Assembly (NCBI GenBank): GCA_947626315.1
Contig: CANQRQ010000010.1
Location: 1-64,000 of the forward strand
DNA length: 64,000 nucleotides
Source: an uncultured Oscillospiraceae bacterium
Lineage (GTDB): Bacteria > Bacillota > Clostridia > Oscillospirales > Oscillospiraceae
Reading direction: 5' to 3'
Shown: piece by piece, positions 52,235 to 61,359 of the stretch
Numbering within the stretch: position 1 is the first letter of the stretch
Layout: every line of letters begins with the position of its first letter
Position numbers and translations under genes: made by a program
The notes under the pieces: model-generated
Databases searched by the model: none
Told to the model about the DNA's origin: nothing
The model's input: only the letters and a program-made list of their open reading frames with translations

Positions 52235-53475
52235 AAAATATCCGGCGCAGGAAGAGGATCCTGGCCGCGGCGCTGAGCCTGGCCCTGGCCTTCGCTCTGG
52301 CGGCCTGCCAGGGGGCGGCCTTTCCGGAGCCCGTGGTGGAAAAGGCCACCAACGACGAGGCCACCGTGTACTATCTGAATCCGGATGCGGCGCTGGACGC
52401 CCAGTGGCAGGAGCTGGCCTCCCACTACAGCCAGGAGACCGGGGTGCCCGTCCGGGTGCTGAGCCCGGAGGAGGGGACTTATGAGGAGACCCTGGCCGAA
52501 GAGCTTGCTAAAATAGAGGGGCCGACGGTGTTTGCCGTCAGCGGCCCGGCGGCGCTGGAGACCTGGGGCGGCTACGCCCTGGATCTGAGCGGCTCGCCGC
52601 TGCTGGAGGGGCTCCGCCCCGGCGTTGCCCCGCTCACAGAGGGGGAGGTGCCCCGGGCTCTGCCCTATGACCTGAGCGCCGCCGCCCTGCTGGTCAACAA
52701 CGCCCTGCTGGAGCAGGCGGGGCACAGCCTGGAGGAGCTCAGCGGCCTGGCCGGGCTCCGTGCCGCGGCGGAGGATATCACGGCCCGGCGGGAGGAGCTG
52801 GGCTTTGCCGCCTTTGCCTCTCCGGGGCTGAAGGACGCCCGGCAGCCGGGGAGCGCCGCCTTGCTGGCCAACGCGGCCTTTCTGGCCGGGGAGGCGGAGG
52901 GCTTCTCCGGCCGCCTGCAGGAGCTCTGGGACCTGACGGCCCAGAACGCCGCCTCCGCGCCCGCCCAGCTCAGCGGCCTGACGCCGGAGGACGGGCAGAA
53001 GGAATTCACCGGCGCCAAAGCGGTCTTCTGCCTGGCGGACGCCCGGGACTGGGCGGACATCCAGACGGCAATGCCGGACGCCGGGCTCAGCCTGCTGCCG
53101 GTGTACGCCGGCGGGGAGGCCGAGGCGGCGCAGGGCCTCTGCCTGTACGGGCGGCAGTATTGGTGCGTCAACAAGGACGCGGACCTGAACGATACAGAGG
53201 CGGCCCTGGCTTTCCTGAGCTGGTGCCTGAGCTCGGAGAATGGGACGGCGGCGCTGGCGGCTATGGGCTATGCCCTGCCGTCGCAGACGGCCCCGGCCCC
53301 GGAGAATCCGCTGATCGCCCGGGCCCTGAGCGACGCGGAGGGAGGCAAAACGGCGGTGCCCTGGGCCCTCCCCACGGACGGGGAGACGGAGAGCGCGTTG
53401 AACGCGGCGCTGGCCGCCTATGCCGCCGGCGGCGCCTGGGACGGCGTGCCCGCCGTCTTTGGCGGCGCGGCGTGA
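52231..53475 (+). CDS. Extracellular solute-binding lipoprotein (ABC family 1-like)
   Basis: A 414-residue lipoprotein (basic start, signal ending FALAACQG, Cys about 23) with the fold pattern of sugar-type ABC binding proteins: ALPYDLSAAALLVNNALLEQ resembles the conserved P-Y/W ... LYYNK region. The GTG at 52231 has GGAGG seven bases upstream; the frame is open much further upstream but lies over the kinase gene. No ABC permease or ATPase is next to it. The overlap with the kinase suggests that both handle the same compound. Confidence 0.8.
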   Translation: MKNIRRRKRILAAALSLALAFALAACQGAAFPEPVVEKATNDEATVYYLNPDAALDAQWQELASHYSQETGVPVRVLSPEEGTYEETLAEELAKIEGPTVFAVSGPAALETWGGYALDLSGSPLLEGLRPGVAPLTEGEVPRALPYDLSAAALLVNNALLEQAGHSLEELSGLAGLRAAAEDITARREELGFAAFASPGLKDARQPGSAALLANAAFLAGEAEGFSGRLQELWDLTAQNAASAPAQLSGLTPEDGQKEFTGAKAVFCLADARDWADIQTAMPDAGLSLLPVYAGGEAEAAQGLCLYGRQYWCVNKDADLNDTEAALAFLSWCLSSENGTAALAAMGYALPSQTAPAPENPLIARALSDAEGGKTAVPWALPTDGETESALNAALAAYAAGGAWDGVPAVFGGAA

Positions 53476-53490
53476 AAGTGACTGTATAAA

Positions 53491-53533
53491 TTTTGGGGGC
53501 TGTGATTCTTCACAGCCCCCAAAACATTTTTTT
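53491..53533. terminator. Terminator after the binding lipoprotein gene
   Basis: A perfect 15-bp stem (53491-53505/53510-53524) with a 4-base loop is followed by CATTTTTTT on the plus strand. It also lies at the end of the convergent pyrophosphatase gene. Confidence 0.92.
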
Positions 53534-53540
53534 GACAGCC

Positions 53541-55154
53541 TTATCCCCAAAGCGCCGTCAGCATGGGGATGATCTGTTTCTTGCGGGACATGGCCCCCCG
53601 CAGGAAGAAGCAGTTGTCCTTCGGCGTGACGGAGAAGGCCTGCTGAATGATATCGTCGCTGCCGAGATACAGAATGTGGGAGCCCTCCAGCAGCACGTCA
53701 GTGAGCATGAGCAGAATAATGTCCAGCTCCTGGTCCTTCCGGAGCTTGGCCATGGTCTGCATAAACTCCTCCCGCCGGGCCATCAGGTGGCTGGAATCCA
53801 CACAGGTGATCTGGCTGACGCCGATGTTCTGCTCGGCGATATGGAACATCTTGTAGTCCGTGCGCAGCAGCTCCTCCGCGCTCTTGTCGTCCGCCCCGGT
53901 GGCGGAGAAGAGCTCCTGCCCCAGCTCGTGCAGAGAGATGCGGGCGATGCGGGCCAGCCGCTCGGCCATGGCCTTGTCCCGCTTGGTGCAGGTGGGGGAT
54001 TTGAACATCACCGTGTCCGACAGGATGGCCGCGGCCATGAGCCCCGCCATCTGGGGGGAGGGCACCACGCCGTTCTCCTGGTACATGGAGGTGATGATGG
54101 TGTTGGTGCTGCCCACCGGCTCGTTGCGCACCCGGATGGGCTGCTTGGTCTGAATGTCCGCCAGGCGGTGGTGGTCGATGATCTCCATGATCTCCACCTG
54201 GTCCAGGCCGGAGACTGACTGGGCGGCCTCGTTGTGGTCCACCAGCACCACCCGCTTGCGCCGGGGGCGCAGCAGGTGATACCGGGACAGGGTGCCCACC
54301 ACGTGCTCCTGCTCGTCCAGAACCGGGTAGCAGCGGTAGCGGCTTTTGAGCATCTGCTCCCGCACGTCGTCGATATAATCGGTCAGGCGGAAACAGACGA
54401 TATCGCCGGTCTGGCAGACCCGCATGGCCGGGATGGCCTGATAGATCAGACGGGCGGCCCGCCGGGCGTCCAGGGGCGTGGAGATCAGGCAGCTGGGGGA
54501 ATCGCTCTCCGTCCAGCGCTTGGGCACCTCCGACTGGCAGAGGATGATGCAGTTGACCCCCGCCTCCAAAGCCCGGTCCACCACCTCCGGCTGGCTGCCG
54601 CAGACCAGGATGTTGTCCTTATTGTAGAGGCTGTAGTCCTCATAGTCCTGGGGCAGGGCCACCCGCACGTCCCCGGACACGGTGTTGACCAGGTTGCCGA
54701 ACTCGTTGACAAACTGGCCCTCCAGTACGCTGAGCAGATTGAACACCGGCAGCTCGTCAACGTGGCTGTCGTAGATCGTCTGCATATCGTAGGAGGCGAT
54801 GTCCCCGGCGGAGAGCATCCCGTAGAGGGTGCCGTCATCGTTGAGGATGGGGAGCGTGGCGATCTCCCCCTCCCGCATGGTGCGCCAGGCCAGGTCCATA
54901 GTGACGGACCGGTCCAGCTCAGGGGGATGGTCAAAATCCAGGTCGCAGATCTGGGTGCGCATGTTCTTGATCAGAGCCGGCGCCTCAAAGCCGAAGCGGT
55001 CCAGCATGTGCTGAGTCTCGTCGTTGATGGAGCCGATGCGGACGGCCCGGTATTCCCGGTCCCCCAAGGCGTTGCGCAGATTGGCGTAGGCGATGGCGGC
55101 GACAATAGAATCGGTATCCGGGTTGCGGTGCCCGGTGACGTAGATTTCGTTCAT
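53541..55154 (-). CDS. Manganese-dependent inorganic pyrophosphatase with CBS and DRTGG domains
   Basis: A 537-residue family II pyrophosphatase of the nucleotide-regulated type. The DHH catalytic domain starts GHRNPDTDSIVAAIAYA and is interrupted by CBS, DRTGG and CBS domains (about 70-300), then resumes with VDHNEAAQSV, IIDHHRLAD and the C-terminal DHHA2 domain. It hydrolyses pyrophosphate to drive biosynthesis, with AMP/ADP/ATP or dinucleotides acting at the CBS pair in this family. GGAGG lies upstream. It is monocistronic. Confidence 0.95.
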   Translation of the reverse strand: MNEIYVTGHRNPDTDSIVAAIAYANLRNALGDREYRAVRIGSINDETQHMLDRFGFEAPALIKNMRTQICDLDFDHPPELDRSVTMDLAWRTMREGEIATLPILNDDGTLYGMLSAGDIASYDMQTIYDSHVDELPVFNLLSVLEGQFVNEFGNLVNTVSGDVRVALPQDYEDYSLYNKDNILVCGSQPEVVDRALEAGVNCIILCQSEVPKRWTESDSPSCLISTPLDARRAARLIYQAIPAMRVCQTGDIVCFRLTDYIDDVREQMLKSRYRCYPVLDEQEHVVGTLSRYHLLRPRRKRVVLVDHNEAAQSVSGLDQVEIMEIIDHHRLADIQTKQPIRVRNEPVGSTNTIITSMYQENGVVPSPQMAGLMAAAILSDTVMFKSPTCTKRDKAMAERLARIARISLHELGQELFSATGADDKSAEELLRTDYKMFHIAEQNIGVSQITCVDSSHLMARREEFMQTMAKLRKDQELDIILLMLTDVLLEGSHILYLGSDDIIQQAFSVTPKDNCFFLRGAMSRKKQIIPMLTALWG

Positions 55155-55350
55155 ATCGGCCTCCGTTCCGCCCGATGGGAAAAGTGAAAAAAATCCCCCT
55201 GAGCGGTGTGATCTATAGGTCCATTATAGGAAATTCCGCCCATAAATTCAAGAGCTATTTGTGTCTTTTAATTGGCAAACAAAGCTGGTATAATAAACTT
55301 ATGGCGCCGATAGGTTCTGAACCCGTCTGCCCGGAAAGGAGGGGAGCGCC

Positions 55351-57087
55351 GTGAAAAGAAAAGGCCTTCTGGCACTGCTGCTTCTTGTGGTGCTGCTCTG
55401 CGGCTGCGCCGGGGCGCCGCCAGTCAACGAGTTCCTGGCCGACGCTGTGTCTGTCGCGGGGAAGAACGCCCGGAGCGAAAAGAAAATGCTGCCCTTTGAG
55501 CAGATCCCATATGTCCGGCCGGAGCTGGACCGGCTCCGGAACGGCGCAGCCGCGGTGGAGCGCGCCCTGGACGGGGGCGAGGACCTGGGAGCGGTGGTGC
55601 GCCTGCTGGATGAGTGCTATGCGGCCTATGACGACTATGATACCATGTACAGCCTGGCCAATATCCGCGCCTGCCAGGACAGCAAGAACGCCTTCTACGC
55701 GGAGGAGTACGCCTGGTGCAGCGAGCATTATGCCCAGGTACGGCAGATCATGGAGGAGCTGCTCTACGCCTGCGGTGGCTCGGATCTGGCCGGGGAGCTG
55801 GAGCAGGCCTACTTCTGGGAGGGCTTCGCCCAGGACTACGGGGAGGAAAACGGCGGCAGCCTGAGTGACCGGGCGGTGGAGCTGATGGAGCGGGAGAGCG
55901 CCCTGCTGGCCCAGTACCGGGCGCTGAGCGCCAGCCCCAGCATCACCCTCAACGGCCGGGAGTGGGCGTATGACGACTGTCTGGCGGAGCTGAGCGGTCA
56001 GGCCCTGGAGGAGGCCATGAGCCTCTATTACAACAAATACAACGGCCCCCTTGCCGGCATCTACCTGCAGCTGGTGGAGGTCCGGCAGGCGCTGGCCCTG
56101 GAGCTGGGCTATGACAGCTACGAGCAGATGCAGTACGACTACACCTTTGAGCGGGACTACAGCCCGGAGGACGCGGCGGCCTACGTGGAGGATATCCGGA
56201 CCTATATGGTGCCTTTCTACCGGGAGGTGATGGCCCGGAATCCTTACGGCCGGGTGTTCTATGACTGGCTGCCGGAGGAGCGGCTGTGCGAGCTTCTGGG
56301 CGCCGCCGCGGAGAGCATCGGCGGGGAGGTTGAGGAGGTCTTTGCCTTCATGACAAAGTACGGCCTGTATGACGTCCGCCCCAGCGCCGACAAGGCGCCC
56401 ATGTCCTTCCAGATCTATCTGACGGACTATGAGGCCCCCTTTGCCTTTCTGGACGCCTATGGGGACACGGAGGACCTGCTGAGCTTCGCCCACGAGTTCG
56501 GCCACTGTGTGGACGCCTATGTGAACCGGGACGCCTACGAGACCATCGACGTGTCCGAGTGCTTCTCCCAGGGAATGGAATACCTGGTGCTGTCCCGCTT
56601 TGACGAGCTGCTGGACCGGGAGGAGGCGGACAATCTCCGCCTGATGCAGATGCTGGACACGGTGGAGAACTATGTGCAGCAGGCCTCCTTTGCGGAATTT
56701 GAGCGGGAGGTCTACGCCGCGGACCCGGCGGAGCTGGACGCCGAAACGCTCAACGAGCTGTCCCTGCGCCTGGCCATAGACTACGGCTATTACGACGGGG
56801 TCAGCGAGGAGTACTATGCCATGAGCTGGATCGACATTGTCCACTTCTTCGAGATGCCCTTCTATGTGATCACCTATCCCGTCTCCAACGACGCCGCCTT
56901 GCAGCTGTATGAGCTGGAGCAGCGGGAGCCGGGCCTGGGTGTGGAGAAATATCTGGAGCTGCTGCCCCGGGAGCACGAGGGCCTGATCGACACGCTGACC
57001 GCCTGCGGCCTGGAGAGCCCCTTCGCGCCGGGGCGCATCCGGCAGGCGGTGGAGCTGCTGCGGCCGCAGCTGCTGGGAGCGGCCTGA
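55351..57087 (+). CDS. M3-like metallopeptidase lipoprotein
   Basis: A 578-residue secreted lipoprotein (signal ending VLLCGCAG) with an M3-type zinc peptidase domain. The zinc site is HEFGH (381-385), with a candidate third ligand Glu in DVSECFSQGMEYL about 25 residues on. It is a surface counterpart of oligoendopeptidase F and may trim peptides outside the cell. GGAGGGG precedes the GTG. An extended -10, TGGTATAAT, lies at 55286-55294. Confidence 0.9.
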   Translation: MKRKGLLALLLLVVLLCGCAGAPPVNEFLADAVSVAGKNARSEKKMLPFEQIPYVRPELDRLRNGAAAVERALDGGEDLGAVVRLLDECYAAYDDYDTMYSLANIRACQDSKNAFYAEEYAWCSEHYAQVRQIMEELLYACGGSDLAGELEQAYFWEGFAQDYGEENGGSLSDRAVELMERESALLAQYRALSASPSITLNGREWAYDDCLAELSGQALEEAMSLYYNKYNGPLAGIYLQLVEVRQALALELGYDSYEQMQYDYTFERDYSPEDAAAYVEDIRTYMVPFYREVMARNPYGRVFYDWLPEERLCELLGAAAESIGGEVEEVFAFMTKYGLYDVRPSADKAPMSFQIYLTDYEAPFAFLDAYGDTEDLLSFAHEFGHCVDAYVNRDAYETIDVSECFSQGMEYLVLSRFDELLDREEADNLRLMQMLDTVENYVQQASFAEFEREVYAADPAELDAETLNELSLRLAIDYGYYDGVSEEYYAMSWIDIVHFFEMPFYVITYPVSNDAALQLYELEQREPGLGVEKYLELLPREHEGLIDTLTACGLESPFAPGRIRQAVELLRPQLLGAA

Positions 57088-57165
57088 ATTCGCCGGATTT
57101 GGCTTGCGCCGGCAGGCTGGCTGTGGTAAGCTGAACACTTGAATCCGGTTTTGAGGGAGGAGCTT

Positions 57166-58035
57166 ATGAGCAGAAGCGGGGCCGGCGGCCGTAAAAAGGG
57201 GAGAGGAAGGCGGGCAGCTCTGGCCGTCCTGCTGCTGGCCGTTCTGCTGCTGGCCGCGGCGGCGGACAGCCGGTACCGGCTGGAGCTGACGGAATACGAG
57301 CTGACGCTGGAGCGCCTGCCGGCGGCGCTGGACGGGCTGCGCATCGTCCACCTGAGCGACCTGCACGGGGCGGTTTTCGGCCGGGAGAACCGGCGGCTGG
57401 TCCAGCTGGTGCGGGAGCAGCGGCCGGACCTGATCGCCCTGACCGGGGACTTTGCCGGCAGCGAGCGGGAACTGGCGGCGGTGGAGCAGCTGCTCCGGGG
57501 CATCGAGGGCCTGGCCCCCGCGTACTATGTCACCGGGAACCACGAGTGGGCCGGCGGCGTGGCCGGGGCCGTCAAGAAGCTGATGGGGGACTACGGCGTT
57601 CTCTGCCTGGAAAACGAGTTTCGCCCCCTCTGGCTGCGGGGGACGCGGCTGACGGTGGCCGGGGTAGAGGACCCCAACAGCTGGGCGGACATGATAAGCC
57701 CCGGCGAGCTGGCGGAGCAGCTGCGGCGGGAACTGCCGGAGGACTTTGTCCTCTGGCTGGGGCACCGGAACTACTGGGCGCGGCGCTATCCGGCGCTCCC
57801 GGTGGATTTGATCCTCAGCGGCCACGCCCACGGGGGCATCATCCGCCTGCCGGGGCTGGGCGGCGTGCTGGACGTGAACCATCATTTGGGCGCGGAGTAC
57901 GAGGCGGGCCTGTACCGGACGGAGCGCTACTGCATGGAGGTCTCCCGGGGCCTGGGCAATTCCATCCCCGTTCCCCGGCTCTTCAACCGGCCGGAGCTGG
58001 TGACGCTGGTGCTCCATCCGGCGGGGAATCCATAA
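57166..58035 (+). CDS. Calcineurin-like metallophosphoesterase (YaeI-like)
   Basis: A 289-residue membrane-anchored phosphoesterase. One span (about 17-33) is followed by the five metallophosphoesterase motifs: LSDLHG, LTGDFAG, VTGNHEW, and LILSGHAHGGI, with a GHRNYWARRY segment between. Relatives hydrolyse lipid or cyclic phosphates such as UDP-sugar lipids. The start at 57166 (MSRSGAGG) is set by GGAGGAG; a longer frame begins at 57139. It follows the peptidase by 78 bases. Confidence 0.88.
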   Translation: MSRSGAGGRKKGRGRRAALAVLLLAVLLLAAAADSRYRLELTEYELTLERLPAALDGLRIVHLSDLHGAVFGRENRRLVQLVREQRPDLIALTGDFAGSERELAAVEQLLRGIEGLAPAYYVTGNHEWAGGVAGAVKKLMGDYGVLCLENEFRPLWLRGTRLTVAGVEDPNSWADMISPGELAEQLRRELPEDFVLWLGHRNYWARRYPALPVDLILSGHAHGGIIRLPGLGGVLDVNHHLGAEYEAGLYRTERYCMEVSRGLGNSIPVPRLFNRPELVTLVLHPAGNP

Positions 58036-58152
58036 AAATTCTGTAGGTCATTTTACACTTCTGTAACAGAATTGCGGTTTAATCGGAAACAACTTTTGGA
58101 TAAGATACTTTCTGCAAGCAGCAGTTTTTCATCTTTTTCATTTTGTCCTCAA

Positions 58153-58199
58153 CCATATAAGGAAAAGGAACGGTTTTGCCGTTCCTTTTTCTTATATGG
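58153..58199. terminator. Strong bidirectional hairpin before murT
   Basis: A 21-bp stem with one G-T pair (58153-58173/58179-58199) and the loop TTTTG contains AAAAGG/CCTTTTT runs in both arms. It likely ends transcription of the phosphoesterase gene. The AT-rich stretch 58036-58150 before it holds no gene that I can see. Confidence 0.75.
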
Positions 58200-58279
58200 C
58201 GGTTCTGTTTTTCCCCCTTGGTGCATCTGCTGGGAAGAGGACAGGGCGCGCCCGCCGCGGCGGACACGCTTTTTTCGCC

Positions 58280-58308
58280 TTGCCTGCGGGAAACGGACGT
58301 GCTATACT
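58280..58308 (+). promoter_or_regulatory. Promoter of the murT operon
   Basis: TTGCCT (58280-58285) and TATACT (58303-58308) are 17 bases apart. Confidence 0.65.
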
Positions 58309-58352
58309 GTTTTCTTGATAAAAGTAAGATCTCTCTTTAAGGAGCCTTTCCT

Positions 58353-59726
58353 ATGAGCCTTCAAGCGATTTTCGCCATTCTCCTCTGCAAGGCCCTGCGC
58401 CTGTTCTCCCGGCTGGTGCACCGGGGCGGCACGGCCATGCCCGGCCGCTTTGCCCTGAAGCTCTGCCCGAATCTGCTGGCCCTGCTGGCGAAGGACGTGA
58501 AGTCCGTGGCCATCACCGGCACCAACGGCAAGACCACCAGCGCCCGCATGGTGGAGGAGGCCTTTGCGGAGAAGGGGCTGACCTACTTTGCCAACCGCTC
58601 CGGGGCCAATCTGATCAGCGGCATCACCACGGAATTCGTGATGAACTGCAGCCTGACCGGGAGGATGCGGAAGGAGTACGCGGTGATCGAGTGCGACGAG
58701 GCGGCGGCCAGGACGGTGTTCGGCCAGTTGAAGCCCCAGGTGGTCCTGGTGACGAACCTGTTCCGGGATCAGCTGGACCGCTACGGGGAGGTGACCCACA
58801 CCCTGGAGAACATCCGGGAGGCCCTCAAAGGCGCGCCGGAGGCGCTGCTGTGCCTGAACGCGGACTGCTCCCTCACCGCCTCCCTGGCGGAGGACCTGCC
58901 CAACCGGGCGGTGTTCTTCGGTGTGGACGGCAGCGCGGTGCCCGCCCGGGCCAAGCCGGAGATCTCCGACGCCACCCACTGCATCCGCTGCAAGACAGAA
59001 TATGAGTACGACTACATCAGCTACGGCCACCTGGGCGGCTTCCGCTGCCCCAAGTGCGGCTACCGGCGCCCCCGGGCGGATTACGCCGTCACGGATATCA
59101 CCGGGCTGCGGGCTGACGGCAGCACCGCCGTTATGCGTATCCGGGGGGAGAAAAAGCTGGTGGACGTGAATCTCCCCGCCATGTATAACCTGTATAACGC
59201 CGCCGGGGCCGTGGCCGCGGTGACGGAGATGGGCCTGGGGGCCGACACCGCCATTCAGGCCCTGGCCCGCTTCAAGTGCGGCTTTGGCCGGATGGAGGAT
59301 TTCGCCCTGGGCCGGGGCGGGGCCAAGATGATGCTGGTGAAGAATCCGGCGGGCTGCAACCAGGTGATCGAGTTTCTGGGCACGGTCAAGGAGCGCTTCA
59401 GCCTGGTGGTCTGCCTCAACGACCGGAGCGCCGACGGCACCGACGTGTCCTGGATCTGGGACGCGGATTTTGAGGGCCTGACCGCCCTGAGCGGCCGCCT
59501 GGAGACGCTGGTGGTCTCCGGGGACCGGGCGGAGGATATGCGGGTGCGCATCAAATACGCCGGCATCCCGGACAGCCGAATCCGCACCGAGCGGGACTAC
59601 GGCAAGCTGGTGGACTGGATGGCCCGGCAGGAAAAGCCCGTCTACATCATGCCCACCTACACCGCCATGCTGGAGCTGCGGCAGGAGGTCATCAAGCGCT
59701 GCGGCGGCCAGGACTTCTGGGTTTGA
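58353..59726 (+). CDS. murT: Lipid II isoglutaminyl synthase subunit MurT
   Basis: A 457-residue Mur-ligase-like protein that, with GatD, amidates the D-glutamate of lipid II to D-isoglutamine. The P-loop is GTNGKTT (56-62). A zinc ribbon insertion (C210, C213, C232, C235) and the C-terminal MurT domain, with SWIWDADFE, mark MurT rather than MurC-F. GGAG precedes the ATG. GatD follows after 14 bases, the arrangement seen across Gram-positive bacteria. Confidence 0.96.
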   Translation: MSLQAIFAILLCKALRLFSRLVHRGGTAMPGRFALKLCPNLLALLAKDVKSVAITGTNGKTTSARMVEEAFAEKGLTYFANRSGANLISGITTEFVMNCSLTGRMRKEYAVIECDEAAARTVFGQLKPQVVLVTNLFRDQLDRYGEVTHTLENIREALKGAPEALLCLNADCSLTASLAEDLPNRAVFFGVDGSAVPARAKPEISDATHCIRCKTEYEYDYISYGHLGGFRCPKCGYRRPRADYAVTDITGLRADGSTAVMRIRGEKKLVDVNLPAMYNLYNAAGAVAAVTEMGLGADTAIQALARFKCGFGRMEDFALGRGGAKMMLVKNPAGCNQVIEFLGTVKERFSLVVCLNDRSADGTDVSWIWDADFEGLTALSGRLETLVVSGDRAEDMRVRIKYAGIPDSRIRTERDYGKLVDWMARQEKPVYIMPTYTAMLELRQEVIKRCGGQDFWV

Positions 59727-59740
59727 GGGAGGACGCGGAC

Positions 59741-60466
59741 ATGGAACTGAAGATCTGCCACATGTACCCGGACGTGCTGAACCTGTACGGGGACCGGGGG
59801 GACATCATTTGCCTGAGCCAGCGGCTCCGGTGGCGGGGCATCCAGGTCCAGGTCAGCCGCCTGCCCATCGGGCAGAGCGCCCGGCTGGCCGGCTTTGACC
59901 TGGTTTTCATCGGCGGCGGGCAGGATTTCGAGCAGCAGGTGCTGCTGGACGATCTGCACCGGGGCAAGGACCGGGAGATCCGCGCCGCGGTGGAGGACGG
60001 GCTGCCCTTCCTGGCCATCTGCGGCGGCTACCAGATGCTGGGCAACTACTACGAGACCTATGACGGCCAGAAGTGCGACTTTATCGGCGCGGTCGATCTG
60101 TACACCGTGGGCTCCAAAAAGCGCATGATCGGCAACTATAAATTCCAGTGCAGCCCGGAGGCGGGGGGCAGCCTGGTGGTGGGCTTTGAAAACCACAGCG
60201 GCAAGACCTGGCTGGGGAGCGGAGTCCGCCCTCTGGGCAAGGTCCTGGCCGGCTTCGGCAACAACGGGGAGGACGGCACCGAGGGCGCCCACTATAAAAA
60301 CGTCTTCGGCACCTACAGCCACGGCCCCCTGCTGCCCAAAAACCCCGCCTTCTGCGACCATCTGCTGCTGACGGCCCTGACACGCAAATACGGCGCGGCG
60401 GAGCTGGAGCCCCTGGACGACCAGGCGGAGCTCCGGGCCCACGACGAGATGGCCGCCCGGCTGTGA
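59741..60466 (+). CDS. gatD: Lipid II isoglutaminyl synthase glutaminase subunit GatD
   Basis: A 241-residue class I glutamine amidotransferase that supplies ammonia to MurT. The catalytic Cys94 is in FLAICGGYQMLG and the His in YSHGPLLPKNP. The family entry LNLYGDRGD is at 13-21. The start at 59741 is set by GGGAGG; the frame is open from 59723. A PHP-domain gene follows after 14 bases. Confidence 0.96.
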   Translation: MELKICHMYPDVLNLYGDRGDIICLSQRLRWRGIQVQVSRLPIGQSARLAGFDLVFIGGGQDFEQQVLLDDLHRGKDREIRAAVEDGLPFLAICGGYQMLGNYYETYDGQKCDFIGAVDLYTVGSKKRMIGNYKFQCSPEAGGSLVVGFENHSGKTWLGSGVRPLGKVLAGFGNNGEDGTEGAHYKNVFGTYSHGPLLPKNPAFCDHLLLTALTRKYGAAELEPLDDQAELRAHDEMAARL

Positions 60467-60480
60467 GGAGGGGCGGGAGC

Positions 60481-61305
60481 ATGGACAGAATAGACCTGCA
60501 TCTCCACACCACCGCCTCCGACGGCAGCTGCAGCCCCGCCGGGCTGGTCCGGCTGGCCAGGGAGCAGGGCCTGCGCGCCATCGCCGTCACCGACCATGAC
60601 ACCGCCTCCGGCTACGCGGAGGCCGCCCGGGCGGGCCGGGAGCTGGGGCTGGAGGTGGTCCCCGGCATCGAGATCAGCACCAAATTCAACCGGGCGGTGC
60701 ATATTCTGGGCTATTACATCCACCCGGAGGCGGAGAGCCTCCGGGAGGTGACGGAGGGACTGGTCCGGGACCGGGACGAGCGCAACCGGAAGATCGCCCG
60801 GCTGATGGCCGCGGACGGGCTGCCGGTCCGCTATGAGGAGATGCGGCAGCGCTTCGGCCAGGTGATCGGCCGGCCCCATTTTGCCGAGCTGCTGGTGGAG
60901 CTGGGCCTGGCGTCGGACATGCAGGACGCCTTTGCCCGTTATATGGAGCGGGGGCAGAAATACTATCTGCCCCGGACCATCCTGCCCCTGGAGCGGGCCC
61001 ATGAGATCATCCGCCAGGCCGGAGGGCTGCCGGTGCTGGCCCACCCCTTCCAGTACCGGCTGGACGCCGCCGGGCTCCGGGAGCTGATCGAGACCTGCCT
61101 GGAGAGCGGCCTGCGGGGGATGGAGTGCCGCTACACCGGCTACAGCCCGGAGCAGGTCCGGTATCTGGAGACCCTGGCGGAGGAGTACGGCCTGCTGAAA
61201 ACCGGCGGCAGCGACTTCCACGGCCAGGCCAAGCCCCAGGTCCCCCTGGGCGTGGGGCTGGACGTGCCCTATGCCTGGCTGGAGGCGCTGAAAGAGGCCG
61301 TATAG
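60481..61305 (+). CDS. PHP domain metal-dependent phosphoesterase
   Basis: A 274-residue PHP-domain enzyme. Metal ligands are visible in DLHLHTTASDGS (4-15), AVTDHDT, GIEIST, LAHPFQY and GGSDFHG. Relatives act as 3',5'-nucleoside bisphosphate phosphatases or 5'-3' exoribonucleases (RNase AM/TrpH-like). The start at 60481 is favoured by GGGAG; the frame is open from 60463. It is probably co-transcribed with murT-gatD. Confidence 0.9.
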   Translation: MDRIDLHLHTTASDGSCSPAGLVRLAREQGLRAIAVTDHDTASGYAEAARAGRELGLEVVPGIEISTKFNRAVHILGYYIHPEAESLREVTEGLVRDRDERNRKIARLMAADGLPVRYEEMRQRFGQVIGRPHFAELLVELGLASDMQDAFARYMERGQKYYLPRTILPLERAHEIIRQAGGLPVLAHPFQYRLDAAGLRELIETCLESGLRGMECRYTGYSPEQVRYLETLAEEYGLLKTGGSDFHGQAKPQVPLGVGLDVPYAWLEALKEAV

Positions 61306-61359
61306 GACGCCGTCGAAAAAGTTTTTACCATTTACATACATACAAAAGGAGAGAACGCC

